Source of the DNA: Rubrobacter xylanophilus DSM 9941
Lineage (GTDB): Bacteria; Actinomycetota; Rubrobacteria; Rubrobacterales; Rubrobacteraceae
NCBI RefSeq assembly: GCF_000014185.1
Contig: NC_008148.1
Location: 3,161,749-3,225,748 of the forward strand
Direction: 5' to 3'
Length of the DNA: 64,000 nt
Shown piece by piece: positions 42,172-51,180 of this stretch (position 1 is the first letter of the stretch; every line of letters begins with the position of its first letter). The position numbers and the translations under genes were made by a program. The notes under the pieces were generated by a model. It saw nothing but the letters and a program-made list of their open reading frames with translations. It was not told the DNA's origin and did not search any database.

Positions 42172-42339
42172 CGGCCTGCCGCGGGGCTCGCAGGGCGCAC
42201 GATCGCAGCCGTGCGGGCAGCGCCGCGGTGGTCTGGCTCGCTGCGGCTTCCCCCGGAACCCGATGCGCGGCATCGAGGACTGTATAAAAGCGCCCGCACA
42301 GACCTCACGTTCTGCAAGAGCGGCGGACGCCCCTTGAAG

Positions 42340-43311
42340 CTACGCCCTCTCCCCTGTCTCCAGGGTCCGGCCCTCACCGGCGAAGTGCTCTGAGATGTAC
42401 TTCTCCCCCTCGTCACAGAAGAGGGTCACAATGCTCTTTAGCTCAGGATGCGCCTCCTTGAGCCTCCTCGCCGCAACTAGGTTCGCACCGCTCGAGGGAC
42501 CGACAAAGAGCCCCCTCCGCCTCGCCAGCCACCTCATCGCTCCAAGCGCCTCCTCAGAGCCAACCGCATACACCTCATCTACACCCAGCCGCTCTGCGTG
42601 CCGCTCGTAGATGCCCGGCACAAACCCATCGGAGATGCCCTCTATCTTGTGGACGCCACTCTCCCCGCACAGAAGCGTGCACGACTCCTCAGGCTCCACC
42701 GCAATGAGCTTCGCCTCTGCGTTCTTCTCCCTGAAGGCCTGCCCCACCCCTATGAGCGTCCCTCCCGTGCCTACCCCCATCACCAGCGCGTCGGGTGCCC
42801 CAACCCCTCCCTCCTCCAGCTGCCCAAGGATCTCCTTCCCCAGCCACTCCCTGTTCTCCTCCACGTTCCACTCCGAGTCAAACTGCGCAGGACAGAAGTA
42901 GCCCTCTTTCTTGCCAAGCTCCCTCGCCCGCTTTAGCGCCTCCGTTACGTAGAACTCTCCAACGTGCTCTATGTGGGCGCCAAAGGCGCGGCTTATGGCA
43001 ACCCGCTCGGTGCTCAGGCCTTCGGGCATGAGCACAACCATCCTGTAGCCCTTTATGGCCGCAACCATCGAGAAGGCGTTGCCGGTGTTGCCGCTTGTGG
43101 CCTCTACGATGGTGTGGCCGGGCAAAAGCAGCCCTTCTCTTTCGGCCTTCTCCACGATGTACTTGGCGATGCGCGCCTTTATGGAGCCTGAGGGGTTGAG
43201 GTACTCCAGCTTTGCGTAGATGCCCTCCTCTACCTCTATGAGCGGTGTGTCCCCTATGGCCTCCAGCACGCTCTCCGAGAGCCCCCGGTGGAGCAGGCTC
43301 TGTCCCTGCAT
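42340..43311 (-). CDS. Cysteine synthase/cystathionine beta-synthase-like PLP enzyme
   Basis: A 323-residue fold-type II PLP enzyme. The PLP lysine is in LEYLNPSGSIKARIAKYIVE, the substrate loop is ATSGNTGNA, and the phosphate loop MGVGTGGTLIGVG. The C-terminus VTLFCDEGEKYISEHF fits O-acetylserine sulfhydrylase-like proteins. The ATG at 43311 follows GGAGGTGG. It lies 12 bases after the SDR gene on the same strand. Codon use is less GC-biased than the neighbours (many A/T third positions), hinting at recent transfer. CysK itself or a diaminopropionate/cyanoalanine-type relative are possible. Confidence 0.85.
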   Translation of the reverse strand: MQGQSLLHRGLSESVLEAIGDTPLIEVEEGIYAKLEYLNPSGSIKARIAKYIVEKAEREGLLLPGHTIVEATSGNTGNAFSMVAAIKGYRMVVLMPEGLSTERVAISRAFGAHIEHVGEFYVTEALKRARELGKKEGYFCPAQFDSEWNVEENREWLGKEILGQLEEGGVGAPDALVMGVGTGGTLIGVGQAFREKNAEAKLIAVEPEESCTLLCGESGVHKIEGISDGFVPGIYERHAERLGVDEVYAVGSEEALGAMRWLARRRGLFVGPSSGANLVAARRLKEAHPELKSIVTLFCDEGEKYISEHFAGEGRTLETGERA

Positions 43312-43323
43312 CCAGACCACCTC

Positions 43324-44091
43324 CTATTCTGGGGTAACGTATGCCCCGGAGAGGCCGCCGTCAACCAGGAAGGTGGAGGCCGTCACGTAAGAGGACTCGT
43401 CGGAGGCCAGAAAGAGAGCAGCGTTGGCGATCTCGGCCGCCTTCGCGAAGCGGCCCATCGGAAGGTGCACGAGCCGCCGCTTGGCCTTCTCCGGATCCTT
43501 GGCGAAGAGTTCCTGCAAGAGGGGGGTGTCCACGGGCCCCGGACAGAGGGCGTTCACGCGCACCCCCTGGCGGGCGAACTGCACCCCGAGCTCGCGGCTC
43601 ATCGCGAGCACGCCGCCCTTCGAGGCGGTGTAGGAGATCTGAGAGGTCGCTGCGCCCATCACCGCCACGAACGAGGCGGTGTTTATCACCGAGCCGCCCC
43701 CGTTCTCGAGGAGGTACGGGATACCGTACTTGCAGCAGAGGTAGACGGACTTGAGGTTGGCGTCCTGCACCCGCTGCCAGGCGTCGATGCTGGTCTCCAG
43801 TATGGACCCGTCCTCGGGAGGAGAGATGCCCGCGTTGTTGAAGAGCACGTCCAGACGACCGAAGTAATCTGCGGCCTCGCGGTACATCCGCTGCACGTCT
43901 TTGGGGTCCGTAACGTCCGCCCGCACGTACAGGCCGTCGACGGATGCGGCCACCTCCTTTCCGCCGCTCGGATCGAGATCCACCACGCACACCCCGGCGC
44001 CCTCCTCGGCGAACCTCCGGGCGCTCTCCCGGCCTATGCCGCTCGCGGCGCCCGTGATGACGGCGACCTTTCCTTCGAGACGTCCTGGCAT
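43324..44091 (-). CDS. SDR family oxidoreductase of the amine-utilisation operon
   Basis: A 255-residue classical short-chain dehydrogenase: TGAASGIGRESA (N-terminal cofactor motif), NNAGIS, the catalytic Ser-Tyr-Lys with YTASKGG, and PGPVDTPL. DLDPSGG after beta-2 favours NAD. It follows the aldehyde dehydrogenase by 2 bases. In this setting it may oxidise the alcohol group of a gamma-glutamylated amino alcohol, supplying the aldehyde for its neighbour; that role is inferred from position. Confidence 0.82.
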   Translation of the reverse strand: MPGRLEGKVAVITGAASGIGRESARRFAEEGAGVCVVDLDPSGGKEVAASVDGLYVRADVTDPKDVQRMYREAADYFGRLDVLFNNAGISPPEDGSILETSIDAWQRVQDANLKSVYLCCKYGIPYLLENGGGSVINTASFVAVMGAATSQISYTASKGGVLAMSRELGVQFARQGVRVNALCPGPVDTPLLQELFAKDPEKAKRRLVHLPMGRFAKAAEIANAALFLASDESSYVTASTFLVDGGLSGAYVTPE

Positions 44092-44093
44092 CT

Positions 44094-45455
44094 CTAGCCC
44101 TCCTCCGTAGCGACGAAGACGTTCTTGACCTCCGTGTAGTGCTCCAGCGCGTGAGGGCCGAGCTCGCGCCCGACCCCCGACTGCTTGAACCCCCCGAACG
44201 GGGTGGACACCCGCACGGAGGTGTTGGAGTTGATCGAGAGCGTGCCCGTCTCCACCCTTCTCGCCACGCGGAGAGCCCTGGCCACATCCCGGGTCCAGAC
44301 GGAGCCGGAGAGGCCGTATATCGTATCGTTTGCCAGCCGCACGGCCTCCTCCTCATCCTCGAACGGGATCACGGCGGCCACGGGACCGAAGATCTCCTCT
44401 CGCGCCACCCTGTCTTTGTTGGATACGGGCGCCAGCACCGTGGGCGGGTACCAGAACCCCTTGCCGTCCGGCGCCTCGCCCCTTATGGCGACGGGGGCTT
44501 CCTCCGTGACGTAGGAAGCAACCTTCTCGCGGTGAGAGGCCGAGATCAGCGGCCCCATCTGGGTGGTCTCGTCCTGCGGGTCTCCCACCCTGAGCTCCTT
44601 GACGGCCGGCTCGAGCAGAGACATGAACCTCTCGAACGCTCCTCTCTCGACCAGTATGCGGGAGCGGGCGCAGCAGTCCTGCCCGGCGTTGTCGAAGACC
44701 GCAAGGGGGGCCGCGGCGGCGGCCTTCTCCAGATCCGCATCGGCGAAGACGATGCTCGCGGACTTGCCGCCGAGCTCCAGGGTAACGCGCTTTACGGTGC
44801 CCGCGGCACCGGCCATTATCTTCCTCCCCACCTCCGTGGAGCCGGTAAAGGCGATCTTGGCCACCTCAGGATGCTCGACCAGGCGCTTTCCGACGATCTC
44901 GCCGGGACCCACGACCACGTTGAGAACCCCCTCCGGAATCCCCGCCTCCCCGGCGATGCGCTCCAGCTTCAACGCCGTCAGGGGCGTGAGCTCCGCTGGC
45001 TTGAGAACCACGGTGTTGCCCGCCGCCAGGGCCGGGGCCACCTTCCAGCTAGTTATCTGCAGCGGAAAGTTCCAGGGAACGATGAGCCCCACGACCCCGA
45101 GCGGTTCCCGGAAGGTCATGTCCACCCCCCCGGCGACGGGGATGGTCTCACCCAGCAAGCGCTCCGGCGCCCCGGCGTAGTAGGCGAACGTGTCCACCAC
45201 CATCTTCATCTCGGCCCGGGCCGCGGATAACGGCTTGCCGACGTTAAGGGACTCGGTGCGGGCGAGGTCCTCCCGCTCCGCGTCCAGCGCCTCCGCAAGC
45301 CTGCCCAGCAGCCGCGCGCGCTCTGCGGGAGGGACATCCCTCCACCCGGGGAAGGCCCTCTTCGCGCGGTCCACGGCGGCGTCCACCTCACTGGAGGAGG
45401 CTGGCTCCAGACGCTTCAGCACCTCTTCGGTGGCTGGGTTAACTACCTCTATCAA
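44094..45455 (-). CDS. Aldehyde dehydrogenase of the amine-utilisation operon
   Basis: A 453-residue aldehyde dehydrogenase. The catalytic Cys is in DNAGQDCCARSRI, the Glu in LELGGKSASIVF, and the nucleotide loop is FTGSTEVGRKIM. It is of the PuuC/betaine-aldehyde type. It overlaps the hydrolase gene upstream by 17 bases and precedes the SDR gene. It would oxidise a gamma-glutamylated amino aldehyde to the acid before hydrolysis. Confidence 0.88.
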   Translation of the reverse strand: MIEVVNPATEEVLKRLEPASSSEVDAAVDRAKRAFPGWRDVPPAERARLLGRLAEALDAEREDLARTESLNVGKPLSAARAEMKMVVDTFAYYAGAPERLLGETIPVAGGVDMTFREPLGVVGLIVPWNFPLQITSWKVAPALAAGNTVVLKPAELTPLTALKLERIAGEAGIPEGVLNVVVGPGEIVGKRLVEHPEVAKIAFTGSTEVGRKIMAGAAGTVKRVTLELGGKSASIVFADADLEKAAAAAPLAVFDNAGQDCCARSRILVERGAFERFMSLLEPAVKELRVGDPQDETTQMGPLISASHREKVASYVTEEAPVAIRGEAPDGKGFWYPPTVLAPVSNKDRVAREEIFGPVAAVIPFEDEEEAVRLANDTIYGLSGSVWTRDVARALRVARRVETGTLSINSNTSVRVSTPFGGFKQSGVGRELGPHALEHYTEVKNVFVATEEG

Positions 45456-46164
45456 CCAGATGCACCTCCTCCACGAGCGCCCTGATCAGGCGGCTCTCCC
45501 TGTCTTCCTCCGGATGCCAGAGAACACCCAGCACAAACCTCTTTCCCGGCATCTCTATGGCCTCTACGGTGCCGTCCGCCGCCCATCCCGTGGGGACAAA
45601 CCCCTCCCCCACGTCCCGGATGCCCTGGTGGTGGTGGGACTTGGCGCCGATCCGCTCGCCCCCGCAGGCCCGGGCCGCCAGAGATCCCGGCTTCAGGCTT
45701 ACTTCGTGCTCGGAGAACTTGCCGGGCACGCGCCGGTGGTCCTCGTGCCCGACCACCTCCGGCAGATGCTGCTCCAGGCTGCCGCCGAAGGCCACGTTGA
45801 GTATCTGCATCCCGCGGCAGATACCGAGGACGGGCAGGTCTCTCTCGACGGCCGCCCTGGCTAGCAAGATCTCGTATGCATCGCGGCCGGGCTGGACGGG
45901 CCCGGTTCTGGGGTGAGGTCTCTGGCCGTATCTGGCGGGGTCTACGTCTCCGGCCCCCCCCGTGAGCACGAGCGCGTCGATCAGGCCGAGAACATCCTCA
46001 GGTCTTTCTGCGTCCTCGGGGTCCGGTGGCAGCAGCAGCGCCCTTCCCCCGGCCTCGCTCACCGCCCTCACGTAACCGATGGGAGAGAGCGCCGCCTCCA
46101 CCTCCTTCCAGGCTCCGTAGCTGATACGCTCCACGGCCGCCGTTATGCCGACCCTGGGCCTCAT
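45439..46164 (-). CDS. Gamma-glutamyl hydrolase, PuuD-like class I amidotransferase
   Basis: A 241-residue GATase1 protein. The nucleophile Cys is in LPVLGICRGMQILNVAFGG, and the His-Glu pair in FVLGVLWHPEEDRESR. DALVLTGGAGDVDPARYGQ is typical of PuuD, which splits gamma-glutamyl-GABA into glutamate and GABA. The ATG at 46164 overlaps the ligase stop. Here it should free the oxidised amine product from its glutamyl tag. Confidence 0.9.
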   Translation of the reverse strand: MRPRVGITAAVERISYGAWKEVEAALSPIGYVRAVSEAGGRALLLPPDPEDAERPEDVLGLIDALVLTGGAGDVDPARYGQRPHPRTGPVQPGRDAYEILLARAAVERDLPVLGICRGMQILNVAFGGSLEQHLPEVVGHEDHRRVPGKFSEHEVSLKPGSLAARACGGERIGAKSHHHQGIRDVGEGFVPTGWAADGTVEAIEMPGKRFVLGVLWHPEEDRESRLIRALVEEVHLVDRGS

Positions 46165-47528
46165 AGCCTCTCGAAGTTTCGGTAGCGTTCCCAGTCGGTG
46201 ACGGCGGACTCGAACGCCTCTATCTCTACCCTGGCCATGTTGAGGTAGTGCTCGACGACCTCTTCGCCGAAGGCCCTGCGGGCCACCTCGCTGTTCGCGA
46301 AAAGCTCGCGCGCCTCGTAGAGGTTGCGCGGCACGTGCGGTTTGTCCTGCGCGCCGTAGGCGTTGCCGACGAACTCCTCCTCCAGCGGCAGCTCGTTCTC
46401 GAGGCCGTAGAGCCCGGCGGCGATCATCGCGCTTATCCCCAGGTACGGGTTGACGTCCCCCCCGGGGATCCTGCACTCCACCCTGAGAGAGGGGCCGTGC
46501 CCCACGACGCGGAAAGCGCAGGTCCTGTTGTCCTTGCCCCAGGCGATGGCGGTCGGGGCGAAGGAGCCTGGCGCGTAGCGCTTGTAGGAGTTGATGTTGG
46601 GCGCCAGAAAGAGCATGAGCTCCCGGATGCAGGCGAGCTGCCCGGCCAGGAAGTGCTCGAAGGTCTTGGAGAAACCGTGTCCCCCAGAGAACACCGGCTC
46701 GCCGTCGTCCGTGCGGAGGCTAAGGTGTATGTGGCAGGAGTTTCCCTCCCGCTCGTTGAACTTGGGCATAAAGGTGATCGAGCAGCCCTCCTGGGAGGCG
46801 ATCTCCTTCGCACCGTTCTTGTAGATGGAGTGCCCGTCGGCGGTGACGAGCGCCTCGTCGTACCTGAAGTTGATCTCGTGCTGGCCCAGGTTGCACTCGC
46901 CCTTGGCGTTCTCCACTTGCAGACCGGCTCCAGCCATGGAGTTGCGGATGCGCCGCAGTAAAGGCTCCACCCTCGTGGTCCCGAGCAACGAGTAGTCGAC
47001 GTTGTACAGGTTGGCAGGCTCGAGGTCTCTGTACCCCTTGCGCCAGGCGTCCTCGTAGGCGTCGCGGAAGACGATGAACTCCAGCTCCGTACCCACGAAC
47101 GCCCTGAGCCCCAAACCAGCGAGCCGCTCGAGCTGGCGGCGCAGAATCTGCCGCGGGGAGGCGGCCACCGGAGAACCGTCCTCCCATGCGAGGTCGCAGA
47201 CGACGAGCGCGGTGCCCTCCAGCCAGGGTACGACCCTCAACGTGGAGAGGTCGGGCTTGAAGACAAAGTCCCCGTAACCGCGCTCCCAGGAGCTCATCGC
47301 GTAGCCGCCGACGGTGTTCATGTCCACGTCCACCGCCAGCAGGTAGTTGCAGCCCTCGGCGCCGTGCTCGACCACCTCCTCCAGAAAGTGCTCGGCGGTG
47401 AGCCGCTTGCCCTGCAGGCGCCCCTGCATGTCTGTCATGGCCACCAGAACGGTGTCTATGCTCCCCTCTTGGACCGCGCTGCGTAGGGCCTCAAGCTCCA
47501 GTATTCCCTGCCCGTGTCTAGTCTTCAT
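46161..47528 (-). CDS. Glutamine-synthetase-like gamma-glutamyl amine ligase
   Basis: A 455-residue GS-fold enzyme. Motifs include VGTELEFIVFRDAYEDAW (metal Glu), ENAKGECNLGQHEINFRYDEAL, KFNEREGNSCHIHLSL (His-loop), NINSYKRYAPGSFAP (ATP site) and RVECRIPGGDVNPYL. The Glu-rich loop departs from true GlnA, as in PuuA and in the actinobacterial GlnA3/GlnA4 that join glutamate to polyamines or ethanolamine. ATG 47528 has GGGAG six bases upstream; ATG 47552 overlaps the permease stop and is the alternative. The permease beside it points to ethanolamine. Confidence 0.88.
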   Translation of the reverse strand: MKTRHGQGILELEALRSAVQEGSIDTVLVAMTDMQGRLQGKRLTAEHFLEEVVEHGAEGCNYLLAVDVDMNTVGGYAMSSWERGYGDFVFKPDLSTLRVVPWLEGTALVVCDLAWEDGSPVAASPRQILRRQLERLAGLGLRAFVGTELEFIVFRDAYEDAWRKGYRDLEPANLYNVDYSLLGTTRVEPLLRRIRNSMAGAGLQVENAKGECNLGQHEINFRYDEALVTADGHSIYKNGAKEIASQEGCSITFMPKFNEREGNSCHIHLSLRTDDGEPVFSGGHGFSKTFEHFLAGQLACIRELMLFLAPNINSYKRYAPGSFAPTAIAWGKDNRTCAFRVVGHGPSLRVECRIPGGDVNPYLGISAMIAAGLYGLENELPLEEEFVGNAYGAQDKPHVPRNLYEARELFANSEVARRAFGEEVVEHYLNMARVEIEAFESAVTDWERYRNFERL

Positions 47529-47548
47529 CTCCCTCTCCCGACCGTGGA

Positions 47549-48991
47549 TCATCCCGACAGCTCAGCCTCCGCCCTCTGCACGGCTTCGAACTCCTCTTCA
47601 GGCGCCTCGGCTACGAGGTGGTGCCTGCTGTAGAAGGCAAAATATGCTATCAGGATGGCATAGATGATGGCCGTGCCCACGAGCACCCGCGGATCCACCA
47701 AGAACCCGGCTATCACGGCAGCACAGGCGAGCATGAGCGCAACCCCCGAGGTGAGAACGCCGCCGGGCGTCCTGTAGGGCCTCTCCATCTCCGGCTCCTT
47801 GTACCGGAGAATGATGTGCGAGAGCATCATCAGCACGTAGGAGATGGTGGCCCCGAAGACCGCTATGAGGATGAGAAGGTCTCCCTGCCCGCTGAGCGAG
47901 AGCAGAAACCCGATGACCCCGGGGACAACGAGCGCAACCCACGGGACACGTCGCCGGTTCGTGACCGACAGCCACCGCGGCAGATATCCAGCCCTGGAGA
48001 GGGCAAAGATCTGCCGCGAGTAGGCGAAGATTATGGAGAAAAAGCTGGCGACGAGCCCGGCCAGCCCTACCACGTTGATGAAGCCGCTCAGCAGGTTGGG
48101 ACCGCCGTAGGCGGCCTGCACCGCCTCCACGAGCGGGTTTCCGGAGTCCTGTATGGCCGCGGACCCCGCTCCGCCCGGACCAAAGATGAGTATGAGAGCG
48201 GCGAAAACCAGCAGAACAAGCATCCCCCCGATCAGACCTTTTGGCATATCGGTGGCGGGATCGCGGGTCTCTTCGGCCGCCAAGGGTACCCCTTCTATGG
48301 CGAGGAAGAACCAGATCGCGTAGGGCAGCGCCGCCCAGATCCCCAGGTAGCCGAAGGGAAGGAACTCGCTGGCACCGGCCGCATCTGCCGGAGCTATGTC
48401 AAAGAGGTTCGCCGCATCGAACTGTGGGATCATGCCGATCACGAACACGACCAGCGCCAAAGCGGCTACGGCCGTGATCGCAAACATGAGCTTGAGCGCT
48501 TCCCCCACCCCATACAGGTGTATCCCGACGAACAGCGCGTAGAAGAAGAGGTAGACCAACGGTCCCCCGAAGCCGACGAGCGACTCCACATAGGCGCCGA
48601 TGAAGGTCGCTATGGCCGCCGGCGCGATCGCGTACTCGATCAGTATGGCCGTCCCGGTGAGGAAACCACCCCAAGGCCCCATCGCCCGCCGGGCAAACCC
48701 GTACCCAGCCCCTGCAACCGGTATGGCGGAGGAGAGCTCGGCCAGCGCAAGCACCATGGTGGTGTACATAGTGGCCATGAGAAGCGTGGCGATCAGCAGA
48801 CCTCCCCAACCGCCCTGCGCAAGCCCGAAGTTCCAGCCGGCGAAATCCCCGGAGATCACGTAGGCCACGCCAAGCCCCGCAAGAAGCACCCACCCGGCCG
48901 CTCCTTTCTTGAGCTGGCGCCGCTCCAGATACTCGGCCCCGACGTGCTCGTACTCCACGCCCTGGACGCCTCGTCTCTCACCCCTGCTCAC
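47549..48991 (-). CDS. Ethanolamine-type amino acid/polyamine permease
   Basis: A 480-residue APC transporter with about 12 membrane helices. GWVLLAGLGVAYVISGDFAGWNFGLAQGGWGGLLIATLLMATMYTTMVLALAELSSAIPVAGAGYGFARRAMGPWGGF is very close to what I know of ethanolamine permeases (Eat). I chose GTG 48991, nine bases after AGGGAGAGGAGG; the frame continues upstream without family resemblance. It is the first gene of the operon and is divergent from the GntR regulator. Confidence 0.87.
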   Translation of the reverse strand: MSRGERRGVQGVEYEHVGAEYLERRQLKKGAAGWVLLAGLGVAYVISGDFAGWNFGLAQGGWGGLLIATLLMATMYTTMVLALAELSSAIPVAGAGYGFARRAMGPWGGFLTGTAILIEYAIAPAAIATFIGAYVESLVGFGGPLVYLFFYALFVGIHLYGVGEALKLMFAITAVAALALVVFVIGMIPQFDAANLFDIAPADAAGASEFLPFGYLGIWAALPYAIWFFLAIEGVPLAAEETRDPATDMPKGLIGGMLVLLVFAALILIFGPGGAGSAAIQDSGNPLVEAVQAAYGGPNLLSGFINVVGLAGLVASFFSIIFAYSRQIFALSRAGYLPRWLSVTNRRRVPWVALVVPGVIGFLLSLSGQGDLLILIAVFGATISYVLMMLSHIILRYKEPEMERPYRTPGGVLTSGVALMLACAAVIAGFLVDPRVLVGTAIIYAILIAYFAFYSRHHLVAEAPEEEFEAVQRAEAELSG

Positions 48992-49088
48992 CCCGAAAAC
49001 CCTCCTCTCCCTGTTTCCGCCTCGCCGCGACCGATCCCCACGAACCGCCACAAGCGAGATGACACGATACGGCGGGCACATTACCAGA

Positions 49089-49100
49089 TACAAATTTGTA
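49089..49100. promoter_or_regulatory. Palindromic operator between permease and GntR genes
   Basis: TACAAATTTGTA is a perfect 12-base palindrome in an AT-rich intergenic stretch. It lies about 100 bases upstream of the permease start and 79 bases before the GntR start, a natural site for the GntR protein to control both. Confidence 0.5.
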
Positions 49101-49178
49101 CTTCAAGATGATAAAAAAGTAAGAAACGGGGATGACTCTGCCGCTGATAGAATCACGGGGGAGACTGGAGGTTTGTTT

Positions 49179-49964
49179 TTGGCTGCAGGGAGGTATGGCC
49201 TGACCACGCTCAGCAAGAGCCTGCTCTACGTTGAGGTAGAGCGTCAGATAGAGGATCTGCTGGTTCGGAAGCGGTACCGGGTGGGCGACAGGATCCCGCC
49301 GGAGGCGGAGCTGGTGGAGAGCCTCGGGGTCTCTCGGGCGACGGTGCGGGCCGGGCTGGGGAGGCTCGTAGAGAGGGGTCTTCTGGAGCGGCGCCAGGGA
49401 AGCGGCACGTTCCTGGTACGTCCCCCCGAGGGCGTACGGCTGCGCAACGGACTGGAGCGGCTGGAGTCCTATACGGTGCAGGCCGAGCGGCTGGGCCTGG
49501 AGCTCGGCAGCCGGGGACTCAAGGTGGAGAGGGTCGTCGCGGGATCCGAGGAGGCGTCTGCCCTGGAGGTCCCCGAGGGAACACCGCTGGCTCGGGTGGA
49601 GAGGGTTCTCCTGGTGGACGGCGAGCCGGCGGCATGGATGCTCGACGTGGTGCCCGAAGAGATCATGTCCGCAGAGGACGTGCGGGAGGGGTTCGACCCG
49701 AACGCCATGCTGCTGGACCTGCTCGTCTCGAGGGGGGTGCCCATCACCTACAGCAAGCTCCTCATAGACGCCGAGCTCATCTCCCCCAACGACCAGACCG
49801 GGAAGGCCCTCGAGCTGAGCTCCGCGTCGGCCGCGCTCTCGCTCGTCGAGACCATGTACCTCGAGAACGGCCGGCCCGCGCAGTGGTCGCGCAACATCTT
49901 CCTGCCGGGGCGCCTAGACCTGCACGTGGTCAGGGAGCTCTACGAGGTGCGCAGGCTCTCCTGA
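49179..49964 (+). CDS. GntR/HutC-family transcriptional regulator
   Basis: A 261-residue regulator. The winged helix is [63 protein letters not shown] and the C-terminal UTRA ligand domain spans about 100-250. HutC-type GntR proteins sense pathway metabolites. The TTG start follows GGAGG with 7 bases between; the frame extends upstream through the operator but is not coding there. Located divergently from the amine operon, it probably represses it. Confidence 0.88.
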   Translation: MAAGRYGLTTLSKSLLYVEVERQIEDLLVRKRYRVGDRIPPEAELVESLGVSRATVRAGLGRLVERGLLERRQGSGTFLVRPPEGVRLRNGLERLESYTVQAERLGLELGSRGLKVERVVAGSEEASALEVPEGTPLARVERVLLVDGEPAAWMLDVVPEEIMSAEDVREGFDPNAMLLDLLVSRGVPITYSKLLIDAELISPNDQTGKALELSSASAALSLVETMYLENGRPAQWSRNIFLPGRLDLHVVRELYEVRRLS

Positions 49965-49989
49965 AAGCGAGGTTCTCCAAGGAGGCTGG

Positions 49990-50328
49990 TTGGCCGAGAT
50001 AAGCTGGGAAGAATTCCGGAAGGTGGACATACGGGTAGGGCGGGTGGTCGAGGCCGAGCCCTTCCCCGAGGCACGCAAACCCTCCATAAAGCTCACCGTG
50101 GACTTCGGGCCGCGGATAGGCCGCAAGAGGTCGAGCGCCCAGATCGCGGCCCACTACGCGCCGGAGGAGCTCGTCGGAAGGCAGGTGCTTGCGGTGGTGA
50201 ACTTCCCGCCCAAGCGGATAGCCGGCTTCGAGAGCGAGGTGCTCGTGCTCGGGGTCCCGGACGAGGGCGGAGAGGTGGTGCTCGTCGGCCCGGACCGGGA
50301 GGTGGAGCCCGGGGCCCGGCTCTTCTGA
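49990..50328 (+). CDS. csaA: tRNA-binding-domain protein (CsaA-like)
   Basis: A 112-residue OB-fold protein. [38 protein letters not shown] and the later [35 protein letters not shown] match CsaA, a dimeric protein related to the tRNA-binding domain of methionyl-tRNA synthetase and proposed as a secretion chaperone. The TTG start has AAGGAGG upstream. It follows the GntR gene by 25 bases. Confidence 0.88.
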   Translation: MAEISWEEFRKVDIRVGRVVEAEPFPEARKPSIKLTVDFGPRIGRKRSSAQIAAHYAPEELVGRQVLAVVNFPPKRIAGFESEVLVLGVPDEGGEVVLVGPDREVEPGARLF

Positions 50329-50392
50329 GGTGGCGCGTCCGCCGCGGGGCCGGTAGCATCCCACTGCAGGCGCGCAAGAGGAGGTGAGGGCG

Positions 50393-51103
50393 GTGGGCAA
50401 CGGCACGAACCTGGAGCAGTTCGCCGAGGTGGCCTCCACGGGGAGGTTCACCCTGCAGAACTCCTCGATGCTCAAGGTCCGCCTCGAGGGCGAGGAGGTG
50501 CAGGCCCTTCTGGGGTCCATGGTCGCCTACCAGGGGGACATCCGCTTCGAGCACAAGGGAGGCGGGCTGGGGAGGCTGTTCAAGCGGGCGCTCACCGGCG
50601 AGGGCGTCCGGCTAATGTCCTGCCGCGGCACGGGCGACCTCTTTCTCGCCCGCGACAAGCGGAAGATCATGATCATAGACCTCGCCGGCGAGCAGATGAC
50701 CGTCAACGGGGACAACGTGCTGGCCTTCGAGCCGGGCATAGACTGGGACATCCGGCGCGTGGAGGGCGCGGGGAGGCTCGCCGGGGGGCTGTTCAACGTG
50801 GTGCTGGAGGGCAGCGGACAGGTGGCCGTCACCTCCGACGGCGAGCCGGTGCTGCTGGACACCAACACGCCGACCTTCGCGGACCCGGACTCGGTCGTGG
50901 CCTGGAGCGGGGGGGTGCGCACCCGGATAAGGAGCGACGTCTCCTTCAAGACCTTCCTCGGCCGCGGCAGCGGGGAGACCTTCCAGATAGCCTTCGAGGG
51001 GCCGGGGTGGGTGCTGGTGCAGCCCTCGGAGGGGCCGGTGGTCCCCCCGCACTCCCACGGCTCCTCTGGGGGAGGCGGCGTGGAGCTGGACTTCGGCGAC
51101 TGA
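50393..51103 (+). CDS. AIM24-family protein
   Basis: A 236-residue beta-rich protein of the AIM24/TIGR00266 family (EGEEVQALLGSMVAYQGDIRFEHKG, GEGVRLMSCRGTGDLFLARDKRKIMIIDL, AWSGGVRTRI). The tail is a Gly/Ser stretch (PPHSHGSSGGGGVELDFGD). Its molecular role is not established. The GTG at 50393 sits 7 bases after AGGAGG; the GTG at 50384 lies immediately after it, so I rejected that one. Confidence 0.85.
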   Translation: MGNGTNLEQFAEVASTGRFTLQNSSMLKVRLEGEEVQALLGSMVAYQGDIRFEHKGGGLGRLFKRALTGEGVRLMSCRGTGDLFLARDKRKIMIIDLAGEQMTVNGDNVLAFEPGIDWDIRRVEGAGRLAGGLFNVVLEGSGQVAVTSDGEPVLLDTNTPTFADPDSVVAWSGGVRTRIRSDVSFKTFLGRGSGETFQIAFEGPGWVLVQPSEGPVVPPHSHGSSGGGGVELDFGD

Positions 51104-51180
51104 GGGGCTTTTGGGCGCGGCCCGTCCGGGGTACTTATCCCCCCCTGTAACGGAGCCGACGGACGGGAGGTCGAGGCGCC

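Noticed and set aside
42172..42339. A tRNA or small RNA between the third cupin and the cysteine-synthase-like gene
   Set aside because: No cloverleaf, T-loop sequence or terminator was found in this 168-base gap.
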